8,264 nt of DNA from Actinomycetota bacterium (GTDB lineage: Bacteria; Actinomycetota; Actinomycetes; Nanopelagicales; Nanopelagicaceae). This document shows, one piece after another, positions 1 through 6,947 of this stretch. Position numbers and translations under genes: made by a program. The notes below the pieces were generated by a model. The model was not told where the DNA came from. It ran no database searches and saw only the letters and a program-made list of their open reading frames with translations. Location of the stretch: the NCBI GenBank assembly GCA_009702845.1, contig WLHG01000036.1:1-8264 (forward strand), given 5' to 3'. How positions within the stretch are numbered: position 1 is the stretch's first letter; every line of letters starts with the position of its first letter.

Positions 1-724
1 GATCAGGTGAAGTTTGAAGCGCAAGATCTAGGGCAATTTCAAGTGAGTTCTTATTAGCAACTGAAACAAAGTTTTCAAAATCTGCCATCGTTCCTAAATC
101 TGGATTGATCGCATCATGTCCACCATCGGAGTTTCCAATGGCCCAGGGCACTCCGGGTTCATTAGCTGTAGGAGTTAATGAATTGTTCGCGCCTTTTCGA
201 TGCGAGATACCGATGGGATGAATCGGCGGCAAATACAAAACATTAAAGCCCATTGCGGCTACTGCTGGAATTCGTTTAGCCGCGCTCTTAAATGTTCCAC
301 TTGTAACTGTTCCATCGCTGTTCTTAACTGCCCCTTCACTTCGGGGAAAGAATTCATACCAGGCGCCAATTAATGCGCGCTCTCTATCGGCTCGGATTGG
401 ATATTTCTCGCTCGAACCTAATACGGTTCGATACTGAGACGTGCTATCGGCTTCGACTATAAAAAAGTAGTCCCCTTGGTCGGGAATCCTAATTTCGCCT
501 TCGTAGCGATTAGAGCCAGGCCAGTTTTCGACCATGGCGCTGCGGGAAATCACTTTTCCATTCTCGCTATGCAGGACAACTTCGGCCGTAAGTTTTTCAT
601 GGCCTTCGATCACAGCAGTTGCGCTGATCTTTATGTATTCACCTGGAACTGCTTTAACGGGAAGAAATTCTCCCCCGAAGTAGACTGCGGGGGAGATATC
701 GCTAATTGCAATTCTTGATATCAA
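1..724 (-). CDS. glgE: Alpha-1,4-glucan:maltose-1-phosphate maltosyltransferase GlgE, N-terminal part (3' end beyond window)
   Basis: GlgE moves maltosyl units from alpha-maltose-1-phosphate onto the non-reducing ends of alpha-1,4-glucans, the polymerising step of the cytosolic trehalose-TreS-Pep2-GlgE route. The first 241 codons are visible. Residues 1 to about 110 form the N-terminal beta domain (it begins [13 protein letters not shown] and carries KAVPGE and EGHE). The GH13 catalytic part begins near [10 protein letters not shown] (120-129), followed by [15 protein letters not shown] (158-172), RKGANNSL (176-183), [20 protein letters not shown] (193-212) and [11 protein letters not shown] (231-241), all GlgE hallmarks. 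The frame stays open to the left edge; the catalytic aspartate and glutamate lie outside. The start is inferred as TTG at 724-722: an in-frame TAA lies at 742-740, no ATG or GTG occurs between, and GGAAGG (736-731) sits 6 nt upstream. This gives a 4-nt overlap with the aceE stop, so the two genes are probably cotranscribed and translationally coupled. Family assignment is very secure; the start is likely. Confidence 0.95.
   Translation of the reverse strand, partial: MISRIAISDISPAVYFGGEFLPVKAVPGEYIKISATAVIEGHEKLTAEVVLHSENGKVISRSAMVENWPGSNRYEGEIRIPDQGDYFFIVEADSTSQYRTVLGSSEKYPIRADRERALIGAWYEFFPRSEGAVKNSDGTVTSGTFKSAAKRIPAVAAMGFNVLYLPPIHPIGISHRKGANNSLTPTANEPGVPWAIGNSDGGHDAINPDLGTMADFENFVSVANKNSLEIALDLALQTSPD
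669..696 (-). repeat. Perfect 9-bp GC-rich inverted repeat inside the glgE 5' coding region
   Basis: TCTCCCCCG (669-677) and CGGGGGAGA (688-696) are exact reverse complements separated by 10 nt. In the glgE transcript this gives a stable stem-loop at about codons 10-19, soon after the TTG start, followed by the moderately U-rich AUUUCUU. It could modulate translation or transcription of glgE relative to aceE. It lies in coding sequence for the SPAVYFGGE segment, so it may be codon coincidence. The repeat itself is seen directly; a function is inference. Confidence 0.5.
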
Positions 725-3441
725 CCTGAGCCTTCCGTATTACCAGCATCAGCAGCCGATATGTCATCGATACGATACTTATTCATCGCCGCTTTTACAA
801 CACTGTGTTTTACCTGGCCAAGTTTTTCTAACTCCTGCAGAGTTGCAACGGCTATGGATTCAGCATCGACTTTAAAGTGTCGGCGCAAGGCGCCACGAGT
901 ATCTGAAAGTCCAAAGCCATCAGTACCAAGTGACATAAATGGCGCACTAATCCATGGCGCGATCTGATCCTGTACCGCACGCATGTAGTCGCTAACTGCA
1001 ATTACTGGCCCCTTGTGCCCGTCGAGCTTTTGCGAAATATATGCTCGTCTCTTATCACTTGGGTTGAGCAAGTTGTGGCGATCGCTCTTGAGACCATCGC
1101 GACGAAGCTCGTTCCATGACGTGACCGACCAGACTGAGGCTTCGACCCCCCAATCCTCTTTCAGAAGTTTCTGCGCCTTGAGCGCCCAATTCACGCCAAC
1201 ACCCGAAGCTAAAATCTGTGCAGATTTTTTACGTCGGTTTTTGGCAGGTGAGTACAAATAGATTCCCTTGAGCAAGCCGGCGACATCTAGATTCTCAGGC
1301 TCTGCTGGGTGCATATATGGTTCGTTATAGACGGTGATGTAGTAATAAACATTCTCACTATTTTCACCGTACATACGGCGAAGCCCATCTTTAACAATAT
1401 GCCCGAGCTCAAATGCATATGCTGGATCATAGGCAACGACTGCAGGGTTAGTTGATGCAAGAAGATGCGAATGACCATCTTCATGTTGGAGGCCTTCACC
1501 ATTTAGTGTTGTACGACCAGCCGTTGCACCAATGACAAAGCCACGAACCAGTTGATCTGCCGCCGCCCAGAAAGCATCTCCTGTGCGCTGGAAACCAAAC
1601 ATTGAGTAGAAGATGTACATCGGAATCATTGGTTCATCATGAGTTGAGTATGAAGAGCCGACTGCAGTAAATGAGGCAACTGATCCGGCTTCATTAATAC
1701 CTTCGTGCAAAATTACGCCTGACGTTGACTCTTTATATGACAACATTAATTCGCGGTCGACGGCCTTGTACTGCTGACCGTTTGGAGAGTAGATCTTTAA
1801 AGTTGGAAAGAGTGAATCCATGCCGAAGGTGCGTGCCTCATCGGGAATAATCGGAACAATGCGTGAACCAAGTCCGGGATCCTTAACTAAATCTTTGAGC
1901 ATGCGAACAAATGCCATCGTTGTTGCAATCTCCTGCTGTCCCGAGCCGCGCTTAACTGACTCATAGACTGAGTCATCAGGCTGTGGAAGTGGCCTAGAAA
2001 TCGAACGCCTGCGTGGAATCGAACCACCCAGGGCTGCGCGACGTTCAGCTAAATACTTGGCCTCTTCTGAATCTTCTGAAGGCTTAAAGTATGGAGGAAG
2101 ATACTTATCTAATTTTTCATCTGGAATTTCTAGATGAAGTGTGTCTCTAAAGCCCTTGATGTCTTCAAGGCTCATCTTCTTCATCTGGTGCGTTGAGTTA
2201 CGACCTTCGAATGTAGAGCCCAGTGTCCAACCCTTAATAGTCTTAGCTAAAATTACTGTTGGGCGGCCGTTGTGCTGCACTGAGGCTGTATATGCTGCAA
2301 ATAATTTCTTATAATCATGTCCACCGCGCTTGAGGCTCCAGATCTTTTCATCGCTCCAGTCAGCCACCATTGCAGCGGTCCGTGGGTCGCGGCCAAAGAA
2401 GTTCTCACGAATGTAGCCACCGGATTCGGCTTTAAATGTCTGGTAATCGCCATCGAGTGTCTCATTCATTATTTTGACAAGTGCGCCTTCCCGGTCCTGG
2501 GCTAAGAGTGGATCCCAATCACGGCTCCATACGACCTTAATAACATTCCAGCCAGCGCCGCCAAAGATTGACTCGAGCTCTTGGATAATCTTGCCGTTTC
2601 CGCGAACCGGACCATCAAGGCGTTGCAAGTTGCAGTTAACGACAAAAGTTAAATTATCTAATTTTTCGCGAGTTGCTAGCCCGATTGCACCTAATGAATC
2701 GACCTCATCGACTTCACCGTCTCCAAGAAATGCCCAAACATGCTGATCGTTTGTATCTTTAAATCCTCGGTTATGAAGATAGCGGTTATAACGTGCTTGA
2801 TAAATCGCATTCAGTGGTCCGATTCCCATCGAGACTGTAGGGAACTGCCAAAAGTCGGGCATCAATCGTGGGTGCGGATATGAAGACAAACTTCCTGATG
2901 GATGTGAAAGCTCTTGCCTAAATCCATCTAACTGATCTTCGCTCAACCTTCCTTCAAGAAAGGCGCGCGCATACATTCCTGGACTTGCATGTCCTTGGAA
3001 AAATATTTGATCTCCGCCGCCTGGGTGGTCTTGCCCACGAAAGAAGTGGTTAAAGCCAACTTCGTAGAGAGCGGCAGATGATGCATACGTTGAAATATGT
3101 CCACCAACTCCAACCCCTGGGCGCTGGGCACGGTGAACCAACATCGCCGCGTTCCATCTATTTATTGCACGTATTCGACGTTCAATATTTTCATCTCCCG
3201 GGAAGGCCGGCTCGTTTTCGGGAGAGATAGTGTTGATGTAATCGGTGGTTCGAAGCGCAGAAAGCCCAATGTTCTTCTCATGGGCGCGCTTTAGGAGACT
3301 GAGCATTAAATAGCGGGCACGTACGGGTCCAGCATGCGCAAGGGCTGCATCAAAGGATGCTTGCCACTCAGCGGTTTCAGATGGATCCGTGTCCACCAGC
3401 TGGTCGATGATCTGATCGGGCGCTTCAAAGTTTTCGCTCAT
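721..3441 (-). CDS. aceE: Pyruvate dehydrogenase E1 component, homodimeric type (AceE)
   Basis: This thiamine-diphosphate enzyme decarboxylates pyruvate and reductively acetylates the lipoyl groups of the E2 component, feeding acetyl-CoA to the TCA cycle. At 906 residues it has the full length of the single-chain E1 family. Visible landmarks: [11 protein letters not shown] (113-123) and FFQGHASPG (147-155) with active-site histidines H115 and H151; the ThDP/Mg motif GDGE (240-243) through [11 protein letters not shown] (269-279); THQMKKM with H418; LHEGINEAG (578-586) holding the cofactor-activating glutamate; and [12 protein letters not shown] plus [16 protein letters not shown] (611-659). 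The ATG at 3441-3439 has GGAG 10 nt upstream (3455-3452), and the N-terminus has the expected [14 protein letters not shown]. It diverges from the DUF3052 gene across 97 bp and is followed by glgE with a 4-nt overlap. E2 and E3 genes are not in the window. It appears intact. Confidence 0.98.
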   Translation of the reverse strand: MSENFEAPDQIIDQLVDTDPSETAEWQASFDAALAHAGPVRARYLMLSLLKRAHEKNIGLSALRTTDYINTISPENEPAFPGDENIERRIRAINRWNAAMLVHRAQRPGVGVGGHISTYASSAALYEVGFNHFFRGQDHPGGGDQIFFQGHASPGMYARAFLEGRLSEDQLDGFRQELSHPSGSLSSYPHPRLMPDFWQFPTVSMGIGPLNAIYQARYNRYLHNRGFKDTNDQHVWAFLGDGEVDEVDSLGAIGLATREKLDNLTFVVNCNLQRLDGPVRGNGKIIQELESIFGGAGWNVIKVVWSRDWDPLLAQDREGALVKIMNETLDGDYQTFKAESGGYIRENFFGRDPRTAAMVADWSDEKIWSLKRGGHDYKKLFAAYTASVQHNGRPTVILAKTIKGWTLGSTFEGRNSTHQMKKMSLEDIKGFRDTLHLEIPDEKLDKYLPPYFKPSEDSEEAKYLAERRAALGGSIPRRRSISRPLPQPDDSVYESVKRGSGQQEIATTMAFVRMLKDLVKDPGLGSRIVPIIPDEARTFGMDSLFPTLKIYSPNGQQYKAVDRELMLSYKESTSGVILHEGINEAGSVASFTAVGSSYSTHDEPMIPMYIFYSMFGFQRTGDAFWAAADQLVRGFVIGATAGRTTLNGEGLQHEDGHSHLLASTNPAVVAYDPAYAFELGHIVKDGLRRMYGENSENVYYYITVYNEPYMHPAEPENLDVAGLLKGIYLYSPAKNRRKKSAQILASGVGVNWALKAQKLLKEDWGVEASVWSVTSWNELRRDGLKSDRHNLLNPSDKRRAYISQKLDGHKGPVIAVSDYMRAVQDQIAPWISAPFMSLGTDGFGLSDTRGALRRHFKVDAESIAVATLQELEKLGQVKHSVVKAAMNKYRIDDISAADAGNTEGSG

Positions 3442-3538
3442 GGCCCCTATTCTCCATTGAACTGCCCAGTAAGTCGAAATGGAAAATTAAGGCCTCAAAC
3501 CTCTTGCTTATCCCTGCCAGATTCGGTGGACTTAGCCC
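3442..3538. promoter_or_regulatory. Divergent intergenic region between aceE and the DUF3052 gene
   Basis: This 97-bp spacer separates two genes transcribed away from each other, so it must hold the aceE promoter and probably that of the plus-strand run. I could not pick convincing -35/-10 pairs on either strand. An imperfect 12-bp dyad, TTAAGGCCTCAA (3487-3498, core AGGCCT), lies near its centre, and a short inverted pair TCCATT/AATGGA flanks 3453-3483. Either could be an operator; neither is strong enough to name. GGTGGA (3525-3530) is the probable ribosome site for the plus-strand gene. Confidence 0.5.
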
Positions 3539-3931
3539 GTGCCAGCCAGAATGGGGATGAAGAAGGGCGACTTGATTCTAGAGGTCGGCCGCAGCGATGA
3601 CAGCGATATAAAGCTTCGAGAGCAGATATCTGCGATAACTGGAACAGAGTTCTTGAGCGGGCATATTCAAGATGTTGTCGATGCCGTCATCATTTGGTGG
3701 CGCGATGGCGATGGCGATCTAGTCGATGAGCTCATGGATTCACTCACTTATTTATCTGCCAGCGGTGCAATATGGGTGCTTACTCCTAAAGTAAATCGTG
3801 ATGGCCACGTCGAGCCGAGCGATATTCAAGATGCTGCGCCTATCGCTGGTCTGAGCCAAACTTCATCGTTATCGATTGCACCAGATTGGACGGCGACACG
3901 TCTAGTGGCACGCAAGGCGGGCAAACGATAG
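3539..3931 (+). CDS. DUF3052 family protein (actinobacterial, function unknown)
   Basis: This 130-residue protein matches the actinobacterial DUF3052 family along its length. Family features are PARMGMKKGDLILEVG at the N-terminus (2-17), the acidic DVVDAVIIWWRDGDGDLVDEL core (45-65), LTPK (81-84), GHVEPSDI (89-96), AGLSQTSS (103-110) and a basic end, TRLVARKAGKR. There is no signal peptide or membrane segment, so it should be cytosolic. The start is GTG at 3539, the first start codon after an in-frame TAG at 3533-3535; GGTGGA lies 8 nt upstream. ATG codons at 3551 and 3557 are alternatives but would remove the conserved PAR. Its N-terminus is shorter than I recall for mycobacterial and streptomycete members. 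It diverges from aceE and lies 10 nt before ahpE, an arrangement also known from M. tuberculosis. Its function is unknown; a link to pyruvate dehydrogenase or redox control rests on position only. Confidence 0.9.
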   Translation: MPARMGMKKGDLILEVGRSDDSDIKLREQISAITGTEFLSGHIQDVVDAVIIWWRDGDGDLVDELMDSLTYLSASGAIWVLTPKVNRDGHVEPSDIQDAAPIAGLSQTSSLSIAPDWTATRLVARKAGKR

Positions 3932-3941
3932 ATTTACGCCC

Positions 3942-4397
3942 ATGATAACAATTGGCCAAGCCGCTCCAGATTTTGAATTAGTTAATCAGCATGGTGAGAA
4001 AGTATCGCTATCATCATTTAAAGGCGAAAAGAATGTTGTAGTTCTTTTTTATCCCTTTGCTTTTTCCGGAATTTGCACTGGTGAACTGTGCGCACTTCGT
4101 GATGACCTCGCAGCTTTTCAAAATGATAATGTTCAATTACTTGCAATCTCATGCGATCCAATGTTTTCACTACGGGCATTTGCCGAGCACGAGGGATACA
4201 AGTTCCCATTGCTCAGCGATTTTTGGCCACATGGCGCAGTCGCTAAGGAGTACGGCGTATTTGATGAAGAGCGCGGACGATCAACTCGTGGAACTTTCGT
4301 AATCGATAAAGCGGGCATTCTGCGCTGGCAGGTCATTAACGGCGCCGGTGATGCTCGAAATGCAGGCGACTATAAGGCGGCGCTTGAAGCTCTGTAA
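3942..4397 (+). CDS. ahpE: Peroxiredoxin, AhpE type
   Basis: This thioredoxin-fold peroxidase reduces hydrogen peroxide and organic or peroxynitrite substrates through a peroxidatic cysteine. At 151 residues it is close to M. tuberculosis AhpE (153). IGQAAPDFEL (4-13) opens the domain. The active-site segment FYPFAFSGICTGELC (36-50) contains the peroxidatic C45 in the P-x(3)-[ST]-x(2)-C context, with the usual arginine at R53. The AhpE-like LLSDFWPHGAVAKEYGVF and RGTFVIDKAG follow. C50 lies five residues after C45, where the M. tuberculosis enzyme (as I remember it) has aspartate. PrxQ/BCP enzymes place their resolving cysteine there, so a 2-Cys mechanism is possible. A further cysteine lies in AISCDP. 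No clear Shine-Dalgarno precedes the ATG, 10 nt after the DUF3052 stop, so coupling to that gene is likely. Confidence 0.95.
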   Translation: MITIGQAAPDFELVNQHGEKVSLSSFKGEKNVVVLFYPFAFSGICTGELCALRDDLAAFQNDNVQLLAISCDPMFSLRAFAEHEGYKFPLLSDFWPHGAVAKEYGVFDEERGRSTRGTFVIDKAGILRWQVINGAGDARNAGDYKAALEAL

Positions 4398-4428
4398 GCT
4401 CGATTTACCTATTTCGATAGACCTGAAG

Positions 4429-4434
4429 TAAGAT
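4429..4434 (+). promoter_or_regulatory. Candidate -10 element upstream of tRNA-Val
   Basis: TAAGAT fits the actinobacterial TAnnnT -10 pattern and lies 23 nt before the mature tRNA, in the 60-bp gap after ahpE. The best -35 candidate, TTTACC (4404-4409), has a long 19-nt spacer. Transcription would begin near 4441, giving a short leader. This would drive the tRNA and probably the two genes after it. Based on sequence match only. Confidence 0.35.
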
Positions 4435-4442
4435 TCCCCAGT

Positions 4443-4455
4443 ACTCATTATGAGT
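4443..4455. repeat. Short perfect dyad in the tRNA leader
   Basis: ACTCAT and ATGAGT are exact reverse complements around a single T, ending 2 nt before the mature tRNA 5' end. As DNA it could be a small operator near the start of transcription. As RNA it could pair only partly, because the loop is too tight for all six pairs. Arms this short are easily found by chance. Confidence 0.3.
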
Positions 4456-4457
4456 GC

Positions 4458-4529
4458 GGGTGCTTAGCTCAGTGGTAGAGCGTCTCGTTTACACCGAGAA
4501 TGTCGGGGGTTCGAAACCCTCAGCGCCCA
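4458..4529 (+). tRNA. tRNA-Val (anticodon UAC)
   Basis: A full 72-nt cloverleaf folds by hand. The acceptor stem pairs GGGTGCT (4458-4464) with AGCGCCC (4522-4528), with one G-U pair. The D stem is GCTC/GAGC with loop AGTGGTA. The anticodon stem is TCTCG/CGAGA around loop TTTACAC, giving anticodon TAC (UAC), which reads GUA valine codons. A 5-nt variable region and a T stem GGGGG/CCCTC with loop TTCGAAA complete it. The discriminator is A, as expected for valine tRNAs. CCA is not encoded, so it must be added after 3' trimming. The start of the next gene lies only 25 nt downstream. Confidence 0.96.
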
Positions 4530-4542
4530 CAAGAAGTATGTG

Positions 4543-4548
4543 AAGGAG
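4543..4548 (+). promoter_or_regulatory. Ribosome binding site that sets the zinc-ribbon gene start
   Basis: AAGGAG lies 6 nt before ATG 4555. It falls downstream of the in-frame GTG at 4540, so it supports 4555 and argues against 4540. It begins only 13 nt after the tRNA 3' end. Confidence 0.75.
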
Positions 4549-4554
4549 TTGATC

Positions 4555-5283
4555 ATGAAGGCAAGCCCAAGTGATCAACGTCAGATAGTTGATATAGCCC
4601 GCTTTGATCAAGTGACCACAGCCCTAAACCATAAAGTTGCAACCCTTCCTGAGCACGCGCTTTTAGCAAATGTCACAACAAAATCAAATAACGCTCGAGA
4701 TCTACGCATTGGCGCACAGACCGAACTCAGCGATGTAAAACGCGAACTCTTGCGGGCCGAGGCCGATGTAGAGCAGATAGTTCTTCGAATTACACGCGAT
4801 GAAGCCCGCCTCAATGGCGGGTCGGCATCGCCTAAAGAGTTAGAGCAGCTTCAACATGAAGTGGGAACGTTAGGCGCGCGCAGGGCAGAGCTTGAAGAGG
4901 TCGAGCTTGAAATCATGATGCGAATCGATGATATAAATTCGCGTATTACCGAACTCAGTTTAGAAGAGGCGACTTATGCAGCCGAAATTGCCGACCTTGA
5001 AATCCGCAAAGAGAATGCGCTCGCGACGTTAAATAACGAGCTTGAATCTGTGGCGAGAGAGAGAAGTGAGACCCTCGCCTCTATTGCACCTGATTTCGTT
5101 GCTCTGTATGAAAAAATCCGAGCATCAAATAATGGCACTGGAGCGGCGGCTTTAATCGCCGGAAGTTGTAATGGTTGTCATCTCTCCATTAACGCTGTTG
5201 AACTTAAGCGCATCACAGATTTATCTGATGACGAGGTTATCCGCTGCGAAGAGTGCCGGTGCATTTTGGTACGCGGAGTTTAA
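4555..5283 (+). CDS. C4-type zinc-ribbon coiled-coil protein (Rv2229c-like)
   Basis: This 242-residue cytosolic protein belongs to the actinobacterial group with a long helical N-terminal part and a C-terminal C4 zinc ribbon. Residues from about 10 to 185 are charged and rich in Glu, Arg, Leu and Ala (for example LEQLQHEVGTLGARRAELEEVELEIMM), typical of an antiparallel coiled coil. The ribbon has GSCNGCH (C205, C208) and IRCEECRC (C231, C234, with an extra C236), and probably binds one zinc. The family resembles proteins suggested to act in nucleic-acid or ribosome-related processes, but no firm role is known to me. ATG 4555 is preferred over GTG 4540 because AAGGAG lies between them. The gene ends 4 nt before the RNase H gene, a pairing I recall from M. 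tuberculosis, suggesting an operon and perhaps a shared role. Confidence 0.88.
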   Translation: MKASPSDQRQIVDIARFDQVTTALNHKVATLPEHALLANVTTKSNNARDLRIGAQTELSDVKRELLRAEADVEQIVLRITRDEARLNGGSASPKELEQLQHEVGTLGARRAELEEVELEIMMRIDDINSRITELSLEEATYAAEIADLEIRKENALATLNNELESVARERSETLASIAPDFVALYEKIRASNNGTGAAALIAGSCNGCHLSINAVELKRITDLSDDEVIRCEECRCILVRGV

Positions 5284-5287
5284 TTAG

Positions 5288-6373
5288 ATGGCCCGCCATT
5301 TTCAGATAACTGCCGATGGCGGTTCACGTGGCAATCCTGGACCAGCAGGTTATGGCTCTGTTATCACCGAAAATGGATCTATTGTCGCCGAGCTCTATGA
5401 TTTTATCGGGATAGCAACAAATAACGTTGCTGAATATAGCGGGCTCATCGCCGGCCTAACTGCCGTTAATTCAATCGATCCAGCGGCAACAATTGATGTA
5501 AAGATGGATAGCAAATTAGTTGTCGAGCAGATGTCAGGTCGATGGCAGATAAAGCATGCAGATATGCGATCACTTGCAGCCGATGCGCGCGCTGCACACT
5601 CACCTGAGTTAGTTAGTTATACATGGATTCCTCGCGATGAGAACTCTCACGCCGATCGCTTAGCTAATAAAGCACTTGATCAGCAGGCTGGTGGTGGAGA
5701 GATAGTCTCAATTCGAAAGAACTATTTAACTGAACGGCTTATGAGCGGCGAAAAGGCGACAACAATATTTCTTGTACGCCATGGCGAGACTCCGCTAACG
5801 CCTTTTAAGAAGTTTTCGGGCTACGGCCCACTCAACCCAGAGCTAACTGAAGAGGGCCTGGCTCAAGCCGAACTTGTAGCCAAGGCGATTGCCCGGCTCA
5901 ATCCAGAGGTAATCATTGCCTCTCCTCAAAACCGAACGAGACAAACGGCCGAGGCGATTTCGCGGATAACTGGTCTACCAATCAACTTTGATGAACTCTG
6001 GATCGAATGCGGCTTCGGCATTTGGGATGGGATGTCGATTGAAGAGGTAAAAGAAAAATATCCTGCCGATTATCATTCATGGGTTAGTTCAACGAGTATT
6101 GCTCCGCCAGAGGGTGAGTCCTATGACGCAGTTGCTCTTCGTATTGATGAAGGACTTGAAAAAATCGTTGCAATGTATCCGGGACAGCGCGTTGTCGTTG
6201 TGAGCCACAATGGAACAATTAAGACGGCCGCAAAGCTAGTAATTGGCGCTCATGCCGATGCAATTTTTCACATAGATATCTCACCATGTTCAATCACGAC
6301 GGTCTCAATCTGGCCGAGTGATGGCCTGCGTGCACTACGAATTCTTAACGAACAGGCTCACTTACACATTTAA
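5288..6373 (+). CDS. Bifunctional RNase HI / histidine phosphatase fusion (Rv2228c-like)
   Basis: This 361-residue fusion has two enzyme domains. Residues 1-135 are RNase HI, which cuts the RNA strand of RNA-DNA hybrids. Its carboxylates are visible: D10 in TADGGSRGNPGPAGYG, E49 in NNVAEYSG, D74 in KMDSKLVVEQM, and D123 in ENSHADRLANKA. Residues 157-361 are a histidine phosphatase (phosphoglycerate mutase/CobC-like) with LVRHGE (R164, H165), ASPQNRTRQTA (R216, R218), ELWIECGFGIWDG (E240) and VVVSHNG (H307). In M. tuberculosis the homologue combines RNase H with CobC-like alpha-ribazole phosphatase or acid phosphatase activity. No cobalamin gene is in view, so the phosphatase substrate stays open. 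ATG 5288 has GGAG 9 nt upstream (5275-5278). All catalytic residues are present and both domains look functional. Its 3' end overlaps the opposing SGNH gene by 29 bp. Confidence 0.95.
   Translation: MARHFQITADGGSRGNPGPAGYGSVITENGSIVAELYDFIGIATNNVAEYSGLIAGLTAVNSIDPAATIDVKMDSKLVVEQMSGRWQIKHADMRSLAADARAAHSPELVSYTWIPRDENSHADRLANKALDQQAGGGEIVSIRKNYLTERLMSGEKATTIFLVRHGETPLTPFKKFSGYGPLNPELTEEGLAQAELVAKAIARLNPEVIIASPQNRTRQTAEAISRITGLPINFDELWIECGFGIWDGMSIEEVKEKYPADYHSWVSSTSIAPPEGESYDAVALRIDEGLEKIVAMYPGQRVVVVSHNGTIKTAAKLVIGAHADAIFHIDISPCSITTVSIWPSDGLRALRILNEQAHLHI
6345..6373. other. 29-bp tail-to-tail overlap of convergent genes
   Basis: The RNase H/phosphatase stop (TAA, 6371-6373) lies inside the SGNH hydrolase gene, and the SGNH stop (TTA on plus, 6345-6347) lies inside the RNase H gene. 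Both C-termini are therefore encoded by the same DNA: NEQAHLHI in one direction and FWIKCVSEPVR in the other. No terminator hairpin separates them, so transcripts probably run into each other. Confidence 0.9.
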
Positions 6374-6944
6374 TCCAAAATCTGGCTAGCTCTTGGTGGC
6401 CAAAGATCGTTGGATGTATTCCATCTTCAGCCAATTCAGTCATCGAAATAGTTTTCGCCAATGTGTTGATATGGGCATCGAATGGAACAAGGATTGCATC
6501 AAAGGCAGCTGCCATCTCATGAACAACGGCGATTTTGGGATCGAGATCTTCGCGCCAAGTGTTCATTTCATCGTTGACTGCGAGTAAAAAAGGCTCGCAT
6601 AGAATAAATTTTGGGTTGCAGGCTGCCTTTGTTGAAGACAATAAGCGGTGATAACGCTCGCGGAAATCCTCGATGGTAGTGATGTCATTACCATCGTATC
6701 GTCGCCACGTATCATTGATTCCTATAGCGATCGAGAGCAATGTCGGTTTATGGTCCAAAACATCGACCTGCCAACGATTTTCCAAATCTATTAAACGATG
6801 GCCACTTGTGCCAACGTTAATTATCTCGCCACTGAGAGCCCCGCTTCGAGCGATTTCCCTGACATAGCCATCGCCAAAAGGTGGCTCTATATCGCGGCCG
6901 CAATCGGTGACACTGTCACCGATAAAAACATTCACACCCGACAT
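6345..6944 (-). CDS. SGNH/GDSL hydrolase, acetylxylan-esterase (Axe2)-like carbohydrate deacetylase
   Basis: This 199-residue serine hydrolase shows all four SGNH blocks: FIGDSVTDCGRD (nucleophile S11), INVGTSGHR (oxyanion glycine near 45-48), IAIGINDTWRRYD (N77), and AEDGIHPTIFGH (D174 and H177). The spacing, plus RWQVDVLDHKPTLLSIAIGIND, resembles the cytosolic Axe2 acetylxylan esterase of Geobacillus as I remember it. The likely reaction is removal of O-acetyl groups from sugars, but the substrate is inferred. No signal peptide is visible, so it should act inside the cell. The ATG at 6944-6942 is preceded by AGGAAG (6957-6952), 7 nt away and embedded in the last codons of the GH84 gene, whose stop is 3 nt upstream. 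This predicts coupled expression. It could also be a more general GDSL esterase. Confidence 0.88.
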   Translation of the reverse strand: MSGVNVFIGDSVTDCGRDIEPPFGDGYVREIARSGALSGEIINVGTSGHRLIDLENRWQVDVLDHKPTLLSIAIGINDTWRRYDGNDITTIEDFRERYHRLLSSTKAACNPKFILCEPFLLAVNDEMNTWREDLDPKIAVVHEMAAAFDAILVPFDAHINTLAKTISMTELAEDGIHPTIFGHQELARFWIKCVSEPVR

Positions 6945-6947
6945 CAG

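Noticed and set aside
476..718. Plus-strand open frame opposite glgE
   Set aside because: It is the antisense shadow of the well-matched GlgE N-terminal coding sequence and its product resembles nothing.
1957..1975. TGACTCA/TGAGTCA inverted repeat as an operator
   Set aside because: It is deep inside aceE coding sequence and 7-bp arms are expected by chance in a window of this length.
3334..3600. Plus-strand open frame of 88 codons across the aceE 5' end and spacer
   Set aside because: Most of it is antisense to aceE, the product resembles no family, and it overlaps the DUF3052 gene in another frame.
3703..3720. GCGATG-type triplicate as a repeat array
   Set aside because: It encodes the conserved acidic RDGDGDL stretch of DUF3052 and is too short to be a repeat element.
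4540..4542. GTG as the zinc-ribbon gene start
   Set aside because: The ribosome site AAGGAG lies downstream of it and at proper spacing from ATG 4555.
4805..4821. Stem CCCGCC/GGCGGG with 5-nt loop as a terminator
   Set aside because: It lies inside the zinc-ribbon coding region and has no T-run after it.
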